DNA of 64,000 nucleotides from Shinella sp. XGS7 (GTDB lineage Bacteria; Pseudomonadota; Gammaproteobacteria; Burkholderiales; Burkholderiaceae_C), in contig NZ_CP084758.1 of assembly GCF_020535565.1 (NCBI RefSeq), forward strand, positions 4,787,001 to 4,851,000. Direction: 5' to 3'. Below the pieces are notes generated by a model, which made no database searches, was not told the DNA's origin, and worked only from the letters and a program-made list of their open reading frames with translations. Made by a program: the position numbers and the translations under genes. Positions 27,823 to 37,686 of the stretch are shown piece after piece; the stretch's first letter is position 1; each line of letters starts with the position of its first letter.

Positions 27823-29511
27823 ATGATCCGCATCAACGAACTCCGCCTGCCGCTCAACCACGAGCCCCAAGCCCTGCAAGCCGCCGTGCTGGCCCGCCTG
27901 GGCCTGCGTGAGCACGAGCTCCAGGCCTTCCACATCTTTCGCCGCGGCTATGACGCGCGCAAGAAGAGCGCCATCGTGCTGGCCTACACCATCGACTGCG
28001 AAGTCACGGTGGACGAGGCCGACCTGCTCAAGCGCCTGGCGGAGGACAAGAACATCCGGCCCACGCCCGACACCGAGTACAAGTTCGTGGGCCAGGCCCC
28101 AGTGGACTTCTACAGCGCGGGCGAGCCGCGTCTGCGCCCGGTAATCGTGGGCTTCGGCCCCTGCGGCCTGATGGCCGCCCTGGTGCTGGCCCAGATGGGC
28201 CTGCGCCCCATCGTGCTGGAGCGTGGCAAGAATGTGCGCGAGCGCACCAAGGACACCTGGGGCCTGTGGCGCCAGAGCGAGCTCAACCCCGAGTCGAATG
28301 TGCAGTTCGGCGAGGGCGGCGCCGGCACCTTCTCGGACGGCAAGCTCTGGAGCCAGATCTCCGACCCGCGCCACCTCACCCGCAAGGTGCTCAAGGAGTT
28401 CGTCAAGGCCGGCGCGCCCGAGGAAATCCTCTTCGTCAGCAAGCCGCATATCGGCACCTTCCGCCTGGTGTCCATGATCATCAAGATGCGTGCCGAGATC
28501 GAGGCCCTGGGCGGCGAGATCCGCTTCCAGCAGAAGGTCAGCGATCTGCAGATCGAGACCGACGCGGCTGGGCAGCGCCATATCCGCGGCGTGGTGCTGG
28601 AGTCCGGCGAGCAGATCCGCGCCGACCAGGTCGTCCTGGCCCTGGGCCACAGCGCGCGCGACACCTTCACCATGCTGCATGAGCGCGGCGTGTACATGGA
28701 GGCCAAGCCCTTCTCCATCGGCTACCGCATCGAGCATCCGCAGTCCCTGATCGACGCAGCCCGCTTCGGTTCCAATGCGGGCAACGAGATCCTGGGCGCG
28801 GCCGACTACAAGCTGGTGCATCACGCCAGGAACGGCCGCTCGGTCTACAGCTTCTGCATGTGCCCCGGCGGCACCGTGGTGGCCGCCACCAGCGAGCCGC
28901 TGCGCGTGGTGACCAACGGCATGAGCCAGTACTCGCGCGCCGAGCGCAATGCCAATGCCGGCATCGTGGTGGGCATCTCGCCCCAGGACTACCGCCAGGA
29001 CGGCAAGACCGACGGCAGCCCGGTGAACCCGCTGGACGGCATGGCCTTCCAGCGCATCTGGGAAAGCCGCGCCTACGAGCTGGGCGGCGGCGACTACAAG
29101 GCCCCCGGCTCCCTGGTGGGCGCCTTCATCAAGCGCCAGGTCAGCCGCGAGTTCGGCAGCGTGGAGCCCAGCTACAAGCCCGGCGTCACCCTGACCAATC
29201 TGCAGCAAAAAGGCCTGGGCAGCCTGCCCGAGTACTGCCTGGACGCCATCCGCGAGGCCCTGCCCGCCTTCGAGCGCCAGATCAAGGGCTTCAGTCTGGC
29301 CGATGCGGTGCTCACCGGCGTGGAGACCCGCACCTCCTCGCCCCTGCGCGTGACCCGCGGCCGCGACTACCAGAGCCTGAATGTGCGCGGCCTCTACCCA
29401 GCCGGCGAGGGCGCGGGCTATGCCGGCGGCATCATGTCGGCCGGCGTGGACGGCATCGAGGTGGCCGAGGCCCTGGGCCGCGAGCTGCTGGGCCTGGGCG
29501 CGGCGGCCTGA
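27823..29511 (+). CDS. FAD-dependent oxidoreductase (uncharacterised, about 560-residue class)
   Basis: The N-terminal 90 residues form a small domain with a conserved RRGYDARKKSAIVLAYTID block, then the dinucleotide fold VIVGFGPCGLMAALVLAQMG (about residues 107-126, GxGxxG variant) binds FAD. Further blocks are GGAGTFSDGKLWSQ, LALGHSARDTF and the C-terminal GLYPAGEGAGYAGGIMSAGVDG, which closes the FAD site. This is the widespread NAD(P)/FAD-dependent dehydrogenase family related to HI0933/GidA-like proteins. Its substrate is unknown. 562 residues is normal. Confidence 0.88.
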   Translation: MIRINELRLPLNHEPQALQAAVLARLGLREHELQAFHIFRRGYDARKKSAIVLAYTIDCEVTVDEADLLKRLAEDKNIRPTPDTEYKFVGQAPVDFYSAGEPRLRPVIVGFGPCGLMAALVLAQMGLRPIVLERGKNVRERTKDTWGLWRQSELNPESNVQFGEGGAGTFSDGKLWSQISDPRHLTRKVLKEFVKAGAPEEILFVSKPHIGTFRLVSMIIKMRAEIEALGGEIRFQQKVSDLQIETDAAGQRHIRGVVLESGEQIRADQVVLALGHSARDTFTMLHERGVYMEAKPFSIGYRIEHPQSLIDAARFGSNAGNEILGAADYKLVHHARNGRSVYSFCMCPGGTVVAATSEPLRVVTNGMSQYSRAERNANAGIVVGISPQDYRQDGKTDGSPVNPLDGMAFQRIWESRAYELGGGDYKAPGSLVGAFIKRQVSREFGSVEPSYKPGVTLTNLQQKGLGSLPEYCLDAIREALPAFERQIKGFSLADAVLTGVETRTSSPLRVTRGRDYQSLNVRGLYPAGEGAGYAGGIMSAGVDGIEVAEALGRELLGLGAAA

Positions 29512-29606
29512 GCGAGCCCCCACCCCAAGGAGGGTGGCGCGGCGGCGGGCCGGCGATGCGCTAGGCTTGCCGCCTGCGCGCGAGACAGCGCGGGGAGGAC
29601 GAAACA

Positions 29607-29996
29607 ATGAGCCACAGCCCCTTCACGGCCGGCCTGGGGCCGGTCACACCGGTGCTGCGCATCTTCGACACGGCCAAGGCCCGGGAGTTCTACCTGGACT
29701 TCCTGGGCTTCACGCTGGACTGGGAGCACCGCTTCGCCGAGGGCCTGCCCCTGTACCAGGCCATCAGCCAGGGCGCCTGCCAGCTGCACCTCAGCGAGCA
29801 CCATGGCGACGCCAGCCCCGGCGCCCGCCTGCGCATCCCCTGCGCCGACCTCGACGCCTATCAGCAGGCCCTGCTGGCCCAGGACTACGGCTATGCCCGC
29901 CCGGGCATCGACGAGCAGCCCTGGGGCCGCGAGATGACCATTGCCGACCCCTTCGGCAACCGCCTCACCTTTTTCGATCCCCGCGAGGATGACTGA
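29607..29996 (+). CDS. Glyoxalase/bleomycin-resistance (VOC) family protein, 129 aa
   Basis: The sequence shows two beta-alpha-beta-beta-beta units: VTPVLRIFDTAKAREFYLDFLGFTLDWEH and RIPCADLDAYQQALLAQDYG, ending in WGREMTIADPFGNRLTFFDP, the usual metal/ligand edge of VOC proteins of the bleomycin-resistance-like branch. GGGGAGGA upstream serves as ribosome-binding site. It may bind or modify a small molecule; a specific substrate cannot be given. 95 bp after the FAD oxidoreductase on the same strand. Confidence 0.85.
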   Translation: MSHSPFTAGLGPVTPVLRIFDTAKAREFYLDFLGFTLDWEHRFAEGLPLYQAISQGACQLHLSEHHGDASPGARLRIPCADLDAYQQALLAQDYGYARPGIDEQPWGREMTIADPFGNRLTFFDPREDD

Positions 29997-30038
29997 GCGC
30001 GGCGCCTCAGCAGCACCTCATCAGCGCTCGTCAGCTTC

Positions 30039-31067
30039 TCAGCGTCCCGACTCCAGCCCCCGCACCCGGCTCATGGCCAGGGCCGCGGCGGCGGTGCGGG
30101 TCTCCACGCCCAGCTTCTCGAACACATGCTCCAGGTGCTTCTGCACCGTGCGCGGGCTGGAGCCCAGGATGTCGCCGATATCGGCATTGGTCTTGCCCTT
30201 GACCACCCAGTAGAGCACCTCGGCCTCGCGGGCCGTGAGCTTGAAGCCGTGGATCAGGCCGTCCATCAGGGCGGCATCGTCGGCCTCACGCATCACGATC
30301 AGCCACTGGCCCTCGCCCAGGGCATCGGGGTCCACCGCATGCAGGGTGAAGGACAGGCGCTTGGCGCCGCGACTGCTGAGCGCGGCCACCGGCGCATCCG
30401 GCTTGACCGGTGGCAACACCGTCAGGCTCGCCGGCTCGGCCCCGGCGCGGCGGCGCAGGGCCTCGCGATGCAGCCAGACCAGCACCTCGGGCGGCAGGCG
30501 GCCGCGCTCGAAATGCCCGCCGCTGAAGTACTCGGCCATCAGCTGGCGCGCCAGCGCGGTCTGCCAGACGCAGCGCCCATCGGCCTCATGCACCGCCAGG
30601 CTGGCGTGGCCGAAGGCATCCAGCGCATTGCGGGCCTGACGCTGGGCGCGGGCGCCGCGCAGATGGGCCGCTATGCGGGCCAGCACCTCGCGCGGGCGTA
30701 TGGGCTTGGTCACATAGTCCACGCCGCCGGCCGCAAAAGCGGCCTCCACATGCTCGGTGTCCGAGAGCCCGGTCATGAAGATGATGGGCGCGGCCGCGGT
30801 GCGCGGGTCGGCCTTGAGCCGGCGTGCCACTTCGAAGCCGTCGATGCCGGGCATCAGCGCGTCCAGCACCACCACATCGGGCGGCTGGTGGGCGGCGCTC
30901 TCCAGCGCGGCCTGGCCGTCAAAGGCCACAAGCACCGTGTAGCCGGCCTCGTCCAGCGCGTCATGCAGCAGGGCGAGGTTGTCCGGCACATCGTCGACGA
31001 TGAGCACGCGCTCGGCGTGCGAGGCGACGGGGGGATTGGGCAGCAGCTCTTGATCGTCTTCGCTCAC
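30039..31067 (-). CDS. Response regulator with LuxR-type DNA-binding domain, 342 aa
   Basis: The receiver domain covers about residues 20-135 with the phospho-acceptor Asp69 (VVVLDALMPG) and Lys121. A middle PAS-like segment (150-260) links to a LuxR/NarL-type HTH at 275-330 (LTAREAEVLYWVVKGKTNADIGDILG). The gene lies three bases after the hybrid kinase gene, so the two form a two-component pair. Its targets are not visible; the adjacent urease operon, divergent from the kinase, is the obvious candidate. Confidence 0.92.
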   Translation of the reverse strand: MSEDDQELLPNPPVASHAERVLIVDDVPDNLALLHDALDEAGYTVLVAFDGQAALESAAHQPPDVVVLDALMPGIDGFEVARRLKADPRTAAAPIIFMTGLSDTEHVEAAFAAGGVDYVTKPIRPREVLARIAAHLRGARAQRQARNALDAFGHASLAVHEADGRCVWQTALARQLMAEYFSGGHFERGRLPPEVLVWLHREALRRRAGAEPASLTVLPPVKPDAPVAALSSRGAKRLSFTLHAVDPDALGEGQWLIVMREADDAALMDGLIHGFKLTAREAEVLYWVVKGKTNADIGDILGSSPRTVQKHLEHVFEKLGVETRTAAAALAMSRVRGLESGR

Positions 31068-31070
31068 GGT

Positions 31071-34000
31071 TCAGTCTCCGGAAGACTCCGATTGCAAGGC
31101 CCGTGCCACCAGGCGGCTCATGGCCTGGAGCTGGAACTCGCGCGCCAGGGCGCGCAGCTCGCTGACGAAGTCCGCGCCCGCCCCGGCCTCGCCAGCCATG
31201 CGCTCCAGCTGCTCACGGATGCCCCTCACATGGCCTTGCTGCAGCTGGGCCTGCAGCCGCTCCAGGCTGGCGCGGGAGGGCAGGCTGCGGACGGCCGGCG
31301 GGGCCGCAGGCCATTCTGCTGCGGGCGCCGCCGCGCTCGGGCGCAGCCGCCACTGCAGGCCCAGCTGCCGACCCAGCCAGTCCAGCAGCTCGTCCACCCG
31401 CACCGGCTTGAGGATGAAGTCTTCGGGACGGATGCCCTGGCCGTTTTCCAGGCCGCGGTCAAAAGCATTGGCCGACACGATGGCCGCGGGCGCCTGGCTC
31501 AGGCCCTGGGCGCGGATGGCCGCCAGGGTCTGCCAGCCGTCCAGGCCCGGCATGGCCAGGTCCAGCAGCAGGGCCTCGGCCGGCCAGTCGCGCAGCATCT
31601 CCAGCGCCGCGGTGCCGCTGGCGGCCAGGCGCAGCTCGAAGCCCAGGGGCTCCAGCACGCTAGCCAGCAGCTGGCGGTCGGCCTCCTCGTTGTCCACCAC
31701 CAGCACGCGGCGCGCCGGCCCCTCGAAGCCGATGCGCGCCGCGCGGCGCCGCTGCTGGGCCAGGGCGCCCTCGGCCAGGCGCGGCAGGAAGAGCTTGAGG
31801 CTGAAGCAACTGCCCTGCCCCGGCGAGCTGCTCACGCGCAGCTCGCCGCCCATCAGGTCGGTGAGCATCTTGGCGATGGTGAGCCCCAGGCCAGTGCCGG
31901 CGCCCGTGCTGGCGCCGCGCTCGAAGGGATCGAACACCCGCGCCAGCTCCTCGGCGCTCATGCCGGGCCCGGTGTCGGCAATCTCGATGCGTGCCATCTC
32001 GCCGGAGTAGGCCAGGCGCAGCGTCACCCGCCCCTCGGCGGTGAACTTGATGGCATTGCCCAGGATATTGATCAGGATCTGCTGCACCCGCTTGCCATCG
32101 GCCCGCACCCAGTCCGGCAGGCCCGCCGGCGCCTGGTAGACGAAGTCCAGGCCCTTGGCCCGGGCCTGCAGCGAGAGCAGGCGCACGAGATCCTGGAGGG
32201 CCTCCCCAAAGGCCCAGGGGCCGGGCTCCAGCCTGAAGCGCCCGGCCTCGATGCGTGCCAGATCCAGGCTGCCCTCGATCAGCGACAGCAGGTGCTCGCC
32301 GCCGCGGCGTATCACCGTGACGGCCTGGCGGCGGTGGGCGGGCATGCGCTCGTCCTCGTCCAGGATCTGGGCATAGCCCAGGATGGCATTGAGCGGGGTG
32401 CGCAGCTCGTGGCTGATGCTGGTGATGTAGCGGGTCTTGGCCTCGTTGGCGGCCTCGGCCTGGGCTTTGGCCTGCTGCAGCTGGGCATCGGTGCGGCGGT
32501 GCGACTCGATCTCGGCATGCAGGGCCTGGGTCTGGCGGCGCGACTCCTCCTGCGCCACCTGGCGGCTCTTGTGCGTGAGCACCAGCCACCAGGCTATCAC
32601 GCCCGAGAGCAGCAGCAGGGCCACCAGGGCCTTGGCGTAGGAGGCGCGCAGATGCGGCCCCAGCGCCGCCTGCGCGGCCTCGCCCAGGCGGCCCAGCTCA
32701 TGCTGGTAGAGCAGGCCGAAAAGCAGCAGCAGCACCGGCAGCACCAGGGCCATCAGGCCCAGATACTGGATCAGGCCGCTGTCCAGCAGGGGCCAGAGCC
32801 GGCGCGGCAGCAGGCGCTGCAGCAGGCTGCGCGCCTGCACGGCCAGGCGGGCCTGGGGCTTGCACAGGTCTTCGCAGCGCGCATCCAGCGAGCAGCACAG
32901 CGAGCAGATGGCGCCGCGGTAGGCGGGGCAATGCGCCATGTCGGCGCCCTCGTACTCGCGCTCGCAGACGACGCAGCGCTGCTTCAGGCGCGCAGAGCCC
33001 TCATCGCTCTGGCGGGCGATGTAGTAGCGCCCGCCGGTGGCCCAGGCGATCAGGGGCGAGACCAGCAGGGCCGTCACCAGGGCGATCAGGGCCGAGAAGG
33101 CCTGGGCCAGGGGCCCGAAGACGCCCAGATGCGCGGCAATGGACAGGCCCGAGGCCGCGGCCATGGCGCCCACGCCCACGGGGTTGATGTCGTAGAGATG
33201 GGCGCGCTTGAACTCGATGCCCGGCGGCGAGAGGCCCAGGGGCTTGTTGATCACCAGATCGGCCACCACGCTCATGATCCAGGCGATGGCGATATTGGCG
33301 TAGAGGCCCAGCACCCGGTCCAGGGCCTGGAAGAGCTCCATCTCCATCAAGAGCAGGGCGATCAGGATGTTGAACACCATCCAGACCACGCGCCCAGGGT
33401 GGCTGTGGGTCAGGCGCGCGAAGAAATTGCTCCAGGCCAGAGACCCGGCATAGGCATTGGTGACATTGATCTTGAGCTGGGACACGATGACCAGCAGGGC
33501 TGTGGCGGCCACGGCCACGTCGGGGCGGCTGAACACGGTCTCGAAGGCCACCAGATACATCTGGTTGGGGTCCACCGCCCGCTCGGCCGGCACCATGAGC
33601 TGGATGGCCAGAAAGGCCAGCAAGGCGCCGCCCAGCATCTTGAGCACGCCAATCAGCACCCAGCCCGGTCCACCAATAAAGACCGCGGCCCACCAGCGCC
33701 AGCGCCGCCGTCCCGGCTCGGGGGCGGGCATGAAGCGCAGATAGTCGGCCTGCTCGCCCATCTGCGTGATCAGGGCAATGCCCACCGTCATGGCCGCGCC
33801 GAAAAGCGGCAGGCTGAAGCCCCCGTCCTGGCCGGCGCTGTGCACGCCCGCATAGTCGCGGATCTGCGTCGGCAGGTCCGGGTAGTGCAGGAAAACGTAG
33901 ACGTAAGGCAGGATCAGCAGGCCCAGCCACAGGGGCTGGGTCCAGACCTGCAGCCTCGCGATGGAGGTGAGGCCATGGGTCACCAGGGGCAGCACCACCA

Positions 34001-34502
34001 GGGCGCAGATCAGATAGCCCCAGGCCGGCGGGATGTCGAAGGCCAGCTCCAGCGCATAGGCCATGATGGCGGCCTCCAGCGCGAAGAAGATGAAGGTGAA
34101 GCTGGCGTAGATCAGGCTGGTGAGGGTGGAGCCGATATAGCCGAAACCCGCGCCGCGGGTGAGCAGGTCCATGTCCAGGCCGTAGCGCGCCGCATAGACG
34201 CTGATGGGCCAGCCCGCCAGCAGGATGATGGCCCCCGTGGCCAGGATGGCCCAGAAGGCGTTGATGAAGCCGTATTCCACCAGCAGGGTGGCGCCCACGG
34301 CCTCCAGCACCAGAAAGGAGGCCGCACCAAAGGCGGTGTTGGCCACCCGGCCGGCCGACCAGCGCCGAAAGCCATGGGGCGTGAAGCGCAGCGCATAGTC
34401 CTCCAGGGTCTCGCGGGCCACCCAGGCGTTGTAATCCCGGCGGATCGTGATGACGCGCTGTACGGGTGGATCCGGCTGGACGCTGGCGGCGGCGGGCTGC
34501 AT
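31071..34502 (-). CDS. Hybrid histidine kinase fused to an NCS1-type permease domain, 1143 aa
   Basis: Residues 45-490 are a multi-helix permease resembling the NCS1 (nucleobase/allantoin:cation symporter) family, e.g. [26 protein letters not shown] and [25 protein letters not shown] cytoplasmic Cys cluster follows (C510, C513, C525, C533, C536, C537, C543, C547), then two helices (about 578-598, 624-643), a coiled coil, a HisKA domain with His698 ([13 protein letters not shown]), an HATPase domain (N816, DTGPGM 843-848, [10 protein letters not shown]) and a receiver with Asp981. This resembles CbrA-type kinases, where a symporter senses or transports the signal. The nucleobase- or urea-like ligand is an inference from the family and the urease neighbourhood. 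Confidence 0.88.
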   Translation of the reverse strand: MQPAAASVQPDPPVQRVITIRRDYNAWVARETLEDYALRFTPHGFRRWSAGRVANTAFGAASFLVLEAVGATLLVEYGFINAFWAILATGAIILLAGWPISVYAARYGLDMDLLTRGAGFGYIGSTLTSLIYASFTFIFFALEAAIMAYALELAFDIPPAWGYLICALVVLPLVTHGLTSIARLQVWTQPLWLGLLILPYVYVFLHYPDLPTQIRDYAGVHSAGQDGGFSLPLFGAAMTVGIALITQMGEQADYLRFMPAPEPGRRRWRWWAAVFIGGPGWVLIGVLKMLGGALLAFLAIQLMVPAERAVDPNQMYLVAFETVFSRPDVAVAATALLVIVSQLKINVTNAYAGSLAWSNFFARLTHSHPGRVVWMVFNILIALLLMEMELFQALDRVLGLYANIAIAWIMSVVADLVINKPLGLSPPGIEFKRAHLYDINPVGVGAMAAASGLSIAAHLGVFGPLAQAFSALIALVTALLVSPLIAWATGGRYYIARQSDEGSARLKQRCVVCEREYEGADMAHCPAYRGAICSLCCSLDARCEDLCKPQARLAVQARSLLQRLLPRRLWPLLDSGLIQYLGLMALVLPVLLLLFGLLYQHELGRLGEAAQAALGPHLRASYAKALVALLLLSGVIAWWLVLTHKSRQVAQEESRRQTQALHAEIESHRRTDAQLQQAKAQAEAANEAKTRYITSISHELRTPLNAILGYAQILDEDERMPAHRRQAVTVIRRGGEHLLSLIEGSLDLARIEAGRFRLEPGPWAFGEALQDLVRLLSLQARAKGLDFVYQAPAGLPDWVRADGKRVQQILINILGNAIKFTAEGRVTLRLAYSGEMARIEIADTGPGMSAEELARVFDPFERGASTGAGTGLGLTIAKMLTDLMGGELRVSSSPGQGSCFSLKLFLPRLAEGALAQQRRRAARIGFEGPARRVLVVDNEEADRQLLASVLEPLGFELRLAASGTAALEMLRDWPAEALLLDLAMPGLDGWQTLAAIRAQGLSQAPAAIVSANAFDRGLENGQGIRPEDFILKPVRVDELLDWLGRQLGLQWRLRPSAAAPAAEWPAAPPAVRSLPSRASLERLQAQLQQGHVRGIREQLERMAGEAGAGADFVSELRALAREFQLQAMSRLVARALQSESSGD

Positions 34503-34537
34503 GCTGCTTCTCTATCAAAAGCCGTGCCCGACAGACT

Positions 34538-34617
34538 CCCCTCCTACCGGCTTCGCCGGCCCCCTCAAGGGGGCGCCCCGGCGGACCGGCAAAGCCGGAT
34601 CCGCGGGCGCCGCTCGG
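34538..34617 (+). repeat. Dispersed palindromic repeat, copy B
   Basis: Same architecture as copies A and C: CCCCTCCTACCGG start, palindrome GCCCCCTCAAGGGGGC (34559-34574), then stem GCGGACCGGC/GCCGGATCCGC with an AAA loop (34581-34604). This copy lies between the divergent kinase and ureA genes, oriented like ureA. Confidence 0.75.
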
Positions 34618-34653
34618 GAGTGCAGTCGTTCACCGACAGGCAATCCGCATATC

Positions 34654-34669
34654 TGGCACACCTCCTGCA
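34654..34669 (+). promoter_or_regulatory. Sigma-54-like element directly upstream of ureA
   Basis: TGGCAC (34654-34659), five bases, then CTGCA (34665-34669), with GG and GC exactly ten bases apart; nine of ten core bases match. The predicted start of transcription (about 34680) falls one base before the ureA ATG, and the ureA Shine-Dalgarno (GGAAGG at 34670-34675) would then lie outside the mRNA. Either the match is fortuitous or a leaderless transcript is made under nitrogen limitation. Confidence 0.35.
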
Positions 34670-34680
34670 GGAAGGGTTTC

Positions 34681-34983
34681 ATGGAACTCACTCCCCGAGA
34701 GCGCGACAAGCTGCTGATCTTCACCGCGGCCCTGCTGGCGGAACGCCGCAAGGCGCGCGGCCTCAAGCTCAACTATCCCGAGGCGGTGGCCCTGATCAGC
34801 GCCGCCATCATGGAAGGTGCCCGCGACGGCAAGACCGTGGCCCAGCTGATGAGCGAGGGCAAGACCGTGCTGCGCCGCGACCAGGTGATGGAGGGCATCG
34901 CCGAGATGATCCACGACATCCAGGTGGAAGCGACCTTCCCCGACGGCACCAAGCTGGTGACCGTGCACCAGCCGATCGCATAA
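34681..34983 (+). CDS. ureA: Urease subunit gamma
   Basis: UreA, 100 residues, is the smallest structural subunit of nickel urease. The sequence starts [23 protein letters not shown] and contains [29 protein letters not shown] and the end [14 protein letters not shown], all standard for the family. The ATG at 34681 has GGAAGG upstream. It leads the plus-strand ureA-hupE-ureB-ureC cluster. The sigma-54-like element abuts it. Confidence 0.97.
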   Translation: MELTPRERDKLLIFTAALLAERRKARGLKLNYPEAVALISAAIMEGARDGKTVAQLMSEGKTVLRRDQVMEGIAEMIHDIQVEATFPDGTKLVTVHQPIA

Positions 34984-35002
34984 GCCAGCCCAGCGCACCA
35001 AG

Positions 35003-35584
35003 ATGAAGAATCCTCACCGCGTACTCCCTCAAGTCCTGACCCTGCTGGCCCTGGCCGGGGGCTGCAGCCTGGCCCTGGCCCATCCGGGGCATGGCGATGC
35101 GGCCCACCAGGGCTTTGCCCAGGGCCTGCTCCACCCCTTCACCGGCCTGGACCACCTGGCCGCCATGCTGGCCGTGGGCCTGTGGAGCGCGGGCGCCACG
35201 CGCCGGCCCTGGCTGGCGCCGGCCGTCTTCGTGCTAATGCTGCTGGCCGGCGCCCTGCTGGCCCAGGCCGGCCTGGCCCTGCCGGTGGTGGAGCCCATGA
35301 TTGCCGCCTCCCTGGTGGCCGCCGGCCTGCTGCTGGCGGCGCCGCTGCGCCTGCCCCTGGCGGCGGGGGCCGCGCTGATGGGTGGCTTCGCCCTCTTCCA
35401 CGGTGCGGCCCATGGCCAGGAGCTGGCCGGCACGGGCGCCCTGGCCGGCATGGTGCTGGCCACGGCCCTGCTGCACGGTCTGGGCCTGCTGCTGGGCAGC
35501 GCCCTGGCGCGCGCCAGCCTCTGGCTGCCGCGAGCGGCGGGAGCCGGCGTGCTGCTGCTGGGCCTGGGTCTGCTGGTCCGCTGA
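35003..35584 (+). CDS. ureJ: HupE/UreJ family nickel/metal transporter, 193 aa
   Basis: A signal-like N-terminus ends in [13 protein letters not shown], giving the His-rich start seen in HupE/UreJ proteins. [20 protein letters not shown] is the family's metal-binding helix (H-P-x5-D-H), and [15 protein letters not shown] is a second His motif. Six hydrophobic helices follow. In many urease operons this protein supplies nickel. It sits between ureA and ureB, its usual place in Burkholderiales. Confidence 0.9.
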   Translation: MKNPHRVLPQVLTLLALAGGCSLALAHPGHGDAAHQGFAQGLLHPFTGLDHLAAMLAVGLWSAGATRRPWLAPAVFVLMLLAGALLAQAGLALPVVEPMIAASLVAAGLLLAAPLRLPLAAGAALMGGFALFHGAAHGQELAGTGALAGMVLATALLHGLGLLLGSALARASLWLPRAAGAGVLLLGLGLLVR

Positions 35585-35619
35585 GCGGCCTGTTGCTGCA
35601 AGCACAAGGAGAGCCCGCC

Positions 35620-35931
35620 ATGATTCCCGGCGAACTGCTGATCGATGACGAGAGCGCCGTCCATGCGCTCAACCCCGGCCGGCGCAGCCTGCGCCTGGTG
35701 GTCGAGAACGCCAGCGACCGGCCCATACAGGTCGGTTCGCACTACCACTTTGCCGAGACCAATGCCGGCCTGCGCTTCGACCGCGCGGCCGCGCAGGGCA
35801 TGCGGCTGAACATCGCCTCCGGCACGGCCGTGCGTTTCGAGCCCGGCCAGCAGCGCACGGTGGAACTGGTGGACTACGCGGGGGACCGTCAGGTCTGGGG
35901 CTTCCGCGGCCTGGTGCAGGGAGCGCTGTGA
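35620..35931 (+). CDS. ureB: Urease subunit beta
   Basis: UreB, 103 residues: [22 protein letters not shown], then [40 protein letters not shown] and a C-terminus ending [10 protein letters not shown]. These blocks are invariant in bacterial UreB. AAGGAGAG lies upstream of the ATG at 35620. The stop overlaps the first base of the ureC ATG, indicating coupled translation. Confidence 0.96.
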   Translation: MIPGELLIDDESAVHALNPGRRSLRLVVENASDRPIQVGSHYHFAETNAGLRFDRAAAQGMRLNIASGTAVRFEPGQQRTVELVDYAGDRQVWGFRGLVQGAL

Positions 35932-37646
35932 TGAGCCAGATGGGCAGGCGTGCCTACGCCGAAACCTTTGGCCCCACCGTGGGCGACCGCCTGCGCCTGG
36001 CCGACACGGCCCTGGTGATCGAGGTGGAACAAGACCTGACCCTGCGGGCCGGCGGCTATGGCGAGGAGGTGAAGTTCGGCGGCGGCAAGGTGATCCGCGA
36101 CGGAATGGGCCAGAGCCAGGTGACGCGGGCCGAAGGGGCGGTGGACACCGTCATCACCAATGCGCTGATCGTCGATCACTGGGGCATCGTCAAGGCCGAT
36201 ATCGGCCTGAAGGACGGGCGGATCGAAAGGATCGGCAAGGCCGGCAATCCCGATACCCAGCCGGGCGTCGATATCGTCATCGGTCCCGGCACGGAGATCA
36301 TCGCCGGCGAGGGGCGCATCCTGACGGCCGGCGGCATCGACGCGCATATCCACTTCATCTGCCCGCAGCAGATCGAGGAGGCGCTGATGTCCGGCGTCAC
36401 CACCATGCTCGGCGGCGGCACGGGGCCGGCCCATGGCACGCTCGCCACCACCTGCACGCCCGGGCCGTGGCATCTGGCGCGGATGATCCAGTCCTTCGAT
36501 GCCTTCCCGATCAATCTTGGTCTTTCCGGCAAGGGCAACGCCTCGAAGCCCGCCGCGCTCGTCGAGATGATCGAGGGCGGGGCCTGCGCGCTCAAGCTGC
36601 ACGAGGACTGGGGCACGACGCCGGCCGCCATCGACAATTGCCTCTCGGTCGCCGACGATTACGACGTGCAGGTAATGATCCACACCGACACGCTGAACGA
36701 GAGCGGCTTCGTGGAGGATACCATCGCCGCCTTCAAGGGCCGCACCATCCATGCCTTCCACACGGAAGGGGCGGGCGGCGGCCATGCGCCGGATATCATC
36801 CGCGTCTGCGGCCTTGCCAATGTCATCCCGTCTTCGACCAATCCGACGCGGCCCTATACGCGCAACACCATTGCCGAGCATCTCGACATGCTGATGGTCT
36901 GCCACCACCTGTCGCCGTCGATCCCCGAGGACATCGCCTTCGCCGAAAGCCGCATCCGCAAGGAGACCATCGCGGCGGAGGATATCCTGCACGATATCGG
37001 GGCCTTCTCCATCATTTCCTCCGACAGCCAGGCCATGGGCCGCGTCGGGGAGGTGCTTATCCGCACCTGGCAGACGGCGCACAAGATGAAGGTGCAGCGC
37101 GGCGCCCTGCCGGGCGACACGGCGCGCCACGACAACGAGCGGGTCAAGCGCTATATCGCCAAGCTCACGATCAACCCCGCGCGCTCGCACGGCACGGCGC
37201 ATGAGATCGGCTCCATCGAGGTGGGCAAGTGGGCAGACCTGGTGCTGTGGCGGCCCGCCTTCTTCGGCGTCAAGCCCAGCCTCATCCTCAAGGGCGGCTT
37301 CATCGCCGCGGCCGCCATGGGCGATCCGAACGCCTCCATCCCGACGCCGCAGCCGGTGCACTACCGGCCGATGTTCGGCAGCTACGGCCGCGCTCCGGCC
37401 GGCTCGCTCAGCTTTGTCTCCCAGGCCGCCGAGCAGGCCGGCGTCAAGGAACGCTACGGCCTGAAGAAGACCGTGGTGGCCGTGCGGGGCAACCGCGGCA
37501 TCAGCAAGCGCGATATGGTGCGCAACGACTATCTGCCGCAGATGAGCATCGATCCCGAAACCTATGAAGTGCGCGCCGACGGGGAGCTGCTCACCTGCGA
37601 GCCCGCCACCGTTCTGCCGATGGCGCAGCGCTATTTCCTGTTTTAG
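35931..37646 (+). CDS. ureC: Urease subunit alpha (catalytic); mosaic-looking gene
   Basis: UreC, 571 residues, hydrolyses urea to ammonia and carbamate at a dinickel centre. All key residues are present: His139 and His141 (DAHIHFIC), the carbamylated Lys222 (ALKLHEDWG), His251 (MIHTDTLNE), His277 ([13 protein letters not shown]), Cys324-His325 on the flap, and Asp365 (SSDSQAMGR). The ATG at 35931 is used, not the GTG at 35928. From about 36130 onward codons shift to CTC, CTT, CCG, ACG and GTC, and the protein wording ([39 protein letters not shown]) reads like alphaproteobacterial UreC. The start region (35931-36130) looks native. Confidence 0.96.
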   Translation: MSQMGRRAYAETFGPTVGDRLRLADTALVIEVEQDLTLRAGGYGEEVKFGGGKVIRDGMGQSQVTRAEGAVDTVITNALIVDHWGIVKADIGLKDGRIERIGKAGNPDTQPGVDIVIGPGTEIIAGEGRILTAGGIDAHIHFICPQQIEEALMSGVTTMLGGGTGPAHGTLATTCTPGPWHLARMIQSFDAFPINLGLSGKGNASKPAALVEMIEGGACALKLHEDWGTTPAAIDNCLSVADDYDVQVMIHTDTLNESGFVEDTIAAFKGRTIHAFHTEGAGGGHAPDIIRVCGLANVIPSSTNPTRPYTRNTIAEHLDMLMVCHHLSPSIPEDIAFAESRIRKETIAAEDILHDIGAFSIISSDSQAMGRVGEVLIRTWQTAHKMKVQRGALPGDTARHDNERVKRYIAKLTINPARSHGTAHEIGSIEVGKWADLVLWRPAFFGVKPSLILKGGFIAAAAMGDPNASIPTPQPVHYRPMFGSYGRAPAGSLSFVSQAAEQAGVKERYGLKKTVVAVRGNRGISKRDMVRNDYLPQMSIDPETYEVRADGELLTCEPATVLPMAQRYFLF

Positions 37647-37686
37647 GGGGCTTTTTCACGCTTTGCGGCCGGCGCTTTGAGGCAGC

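Noticed and set aside
30126..35006. A single 1626-codon open frame on the plus strand opposite the kinase and regulator genes
   Set aside because: The product is Gly/Gln/His/Leu-rich low-complexity sequence of the kind produced by the antisense frame of a GC-rich gene, has no domain, and lies opposite two clear domain-rich genes.
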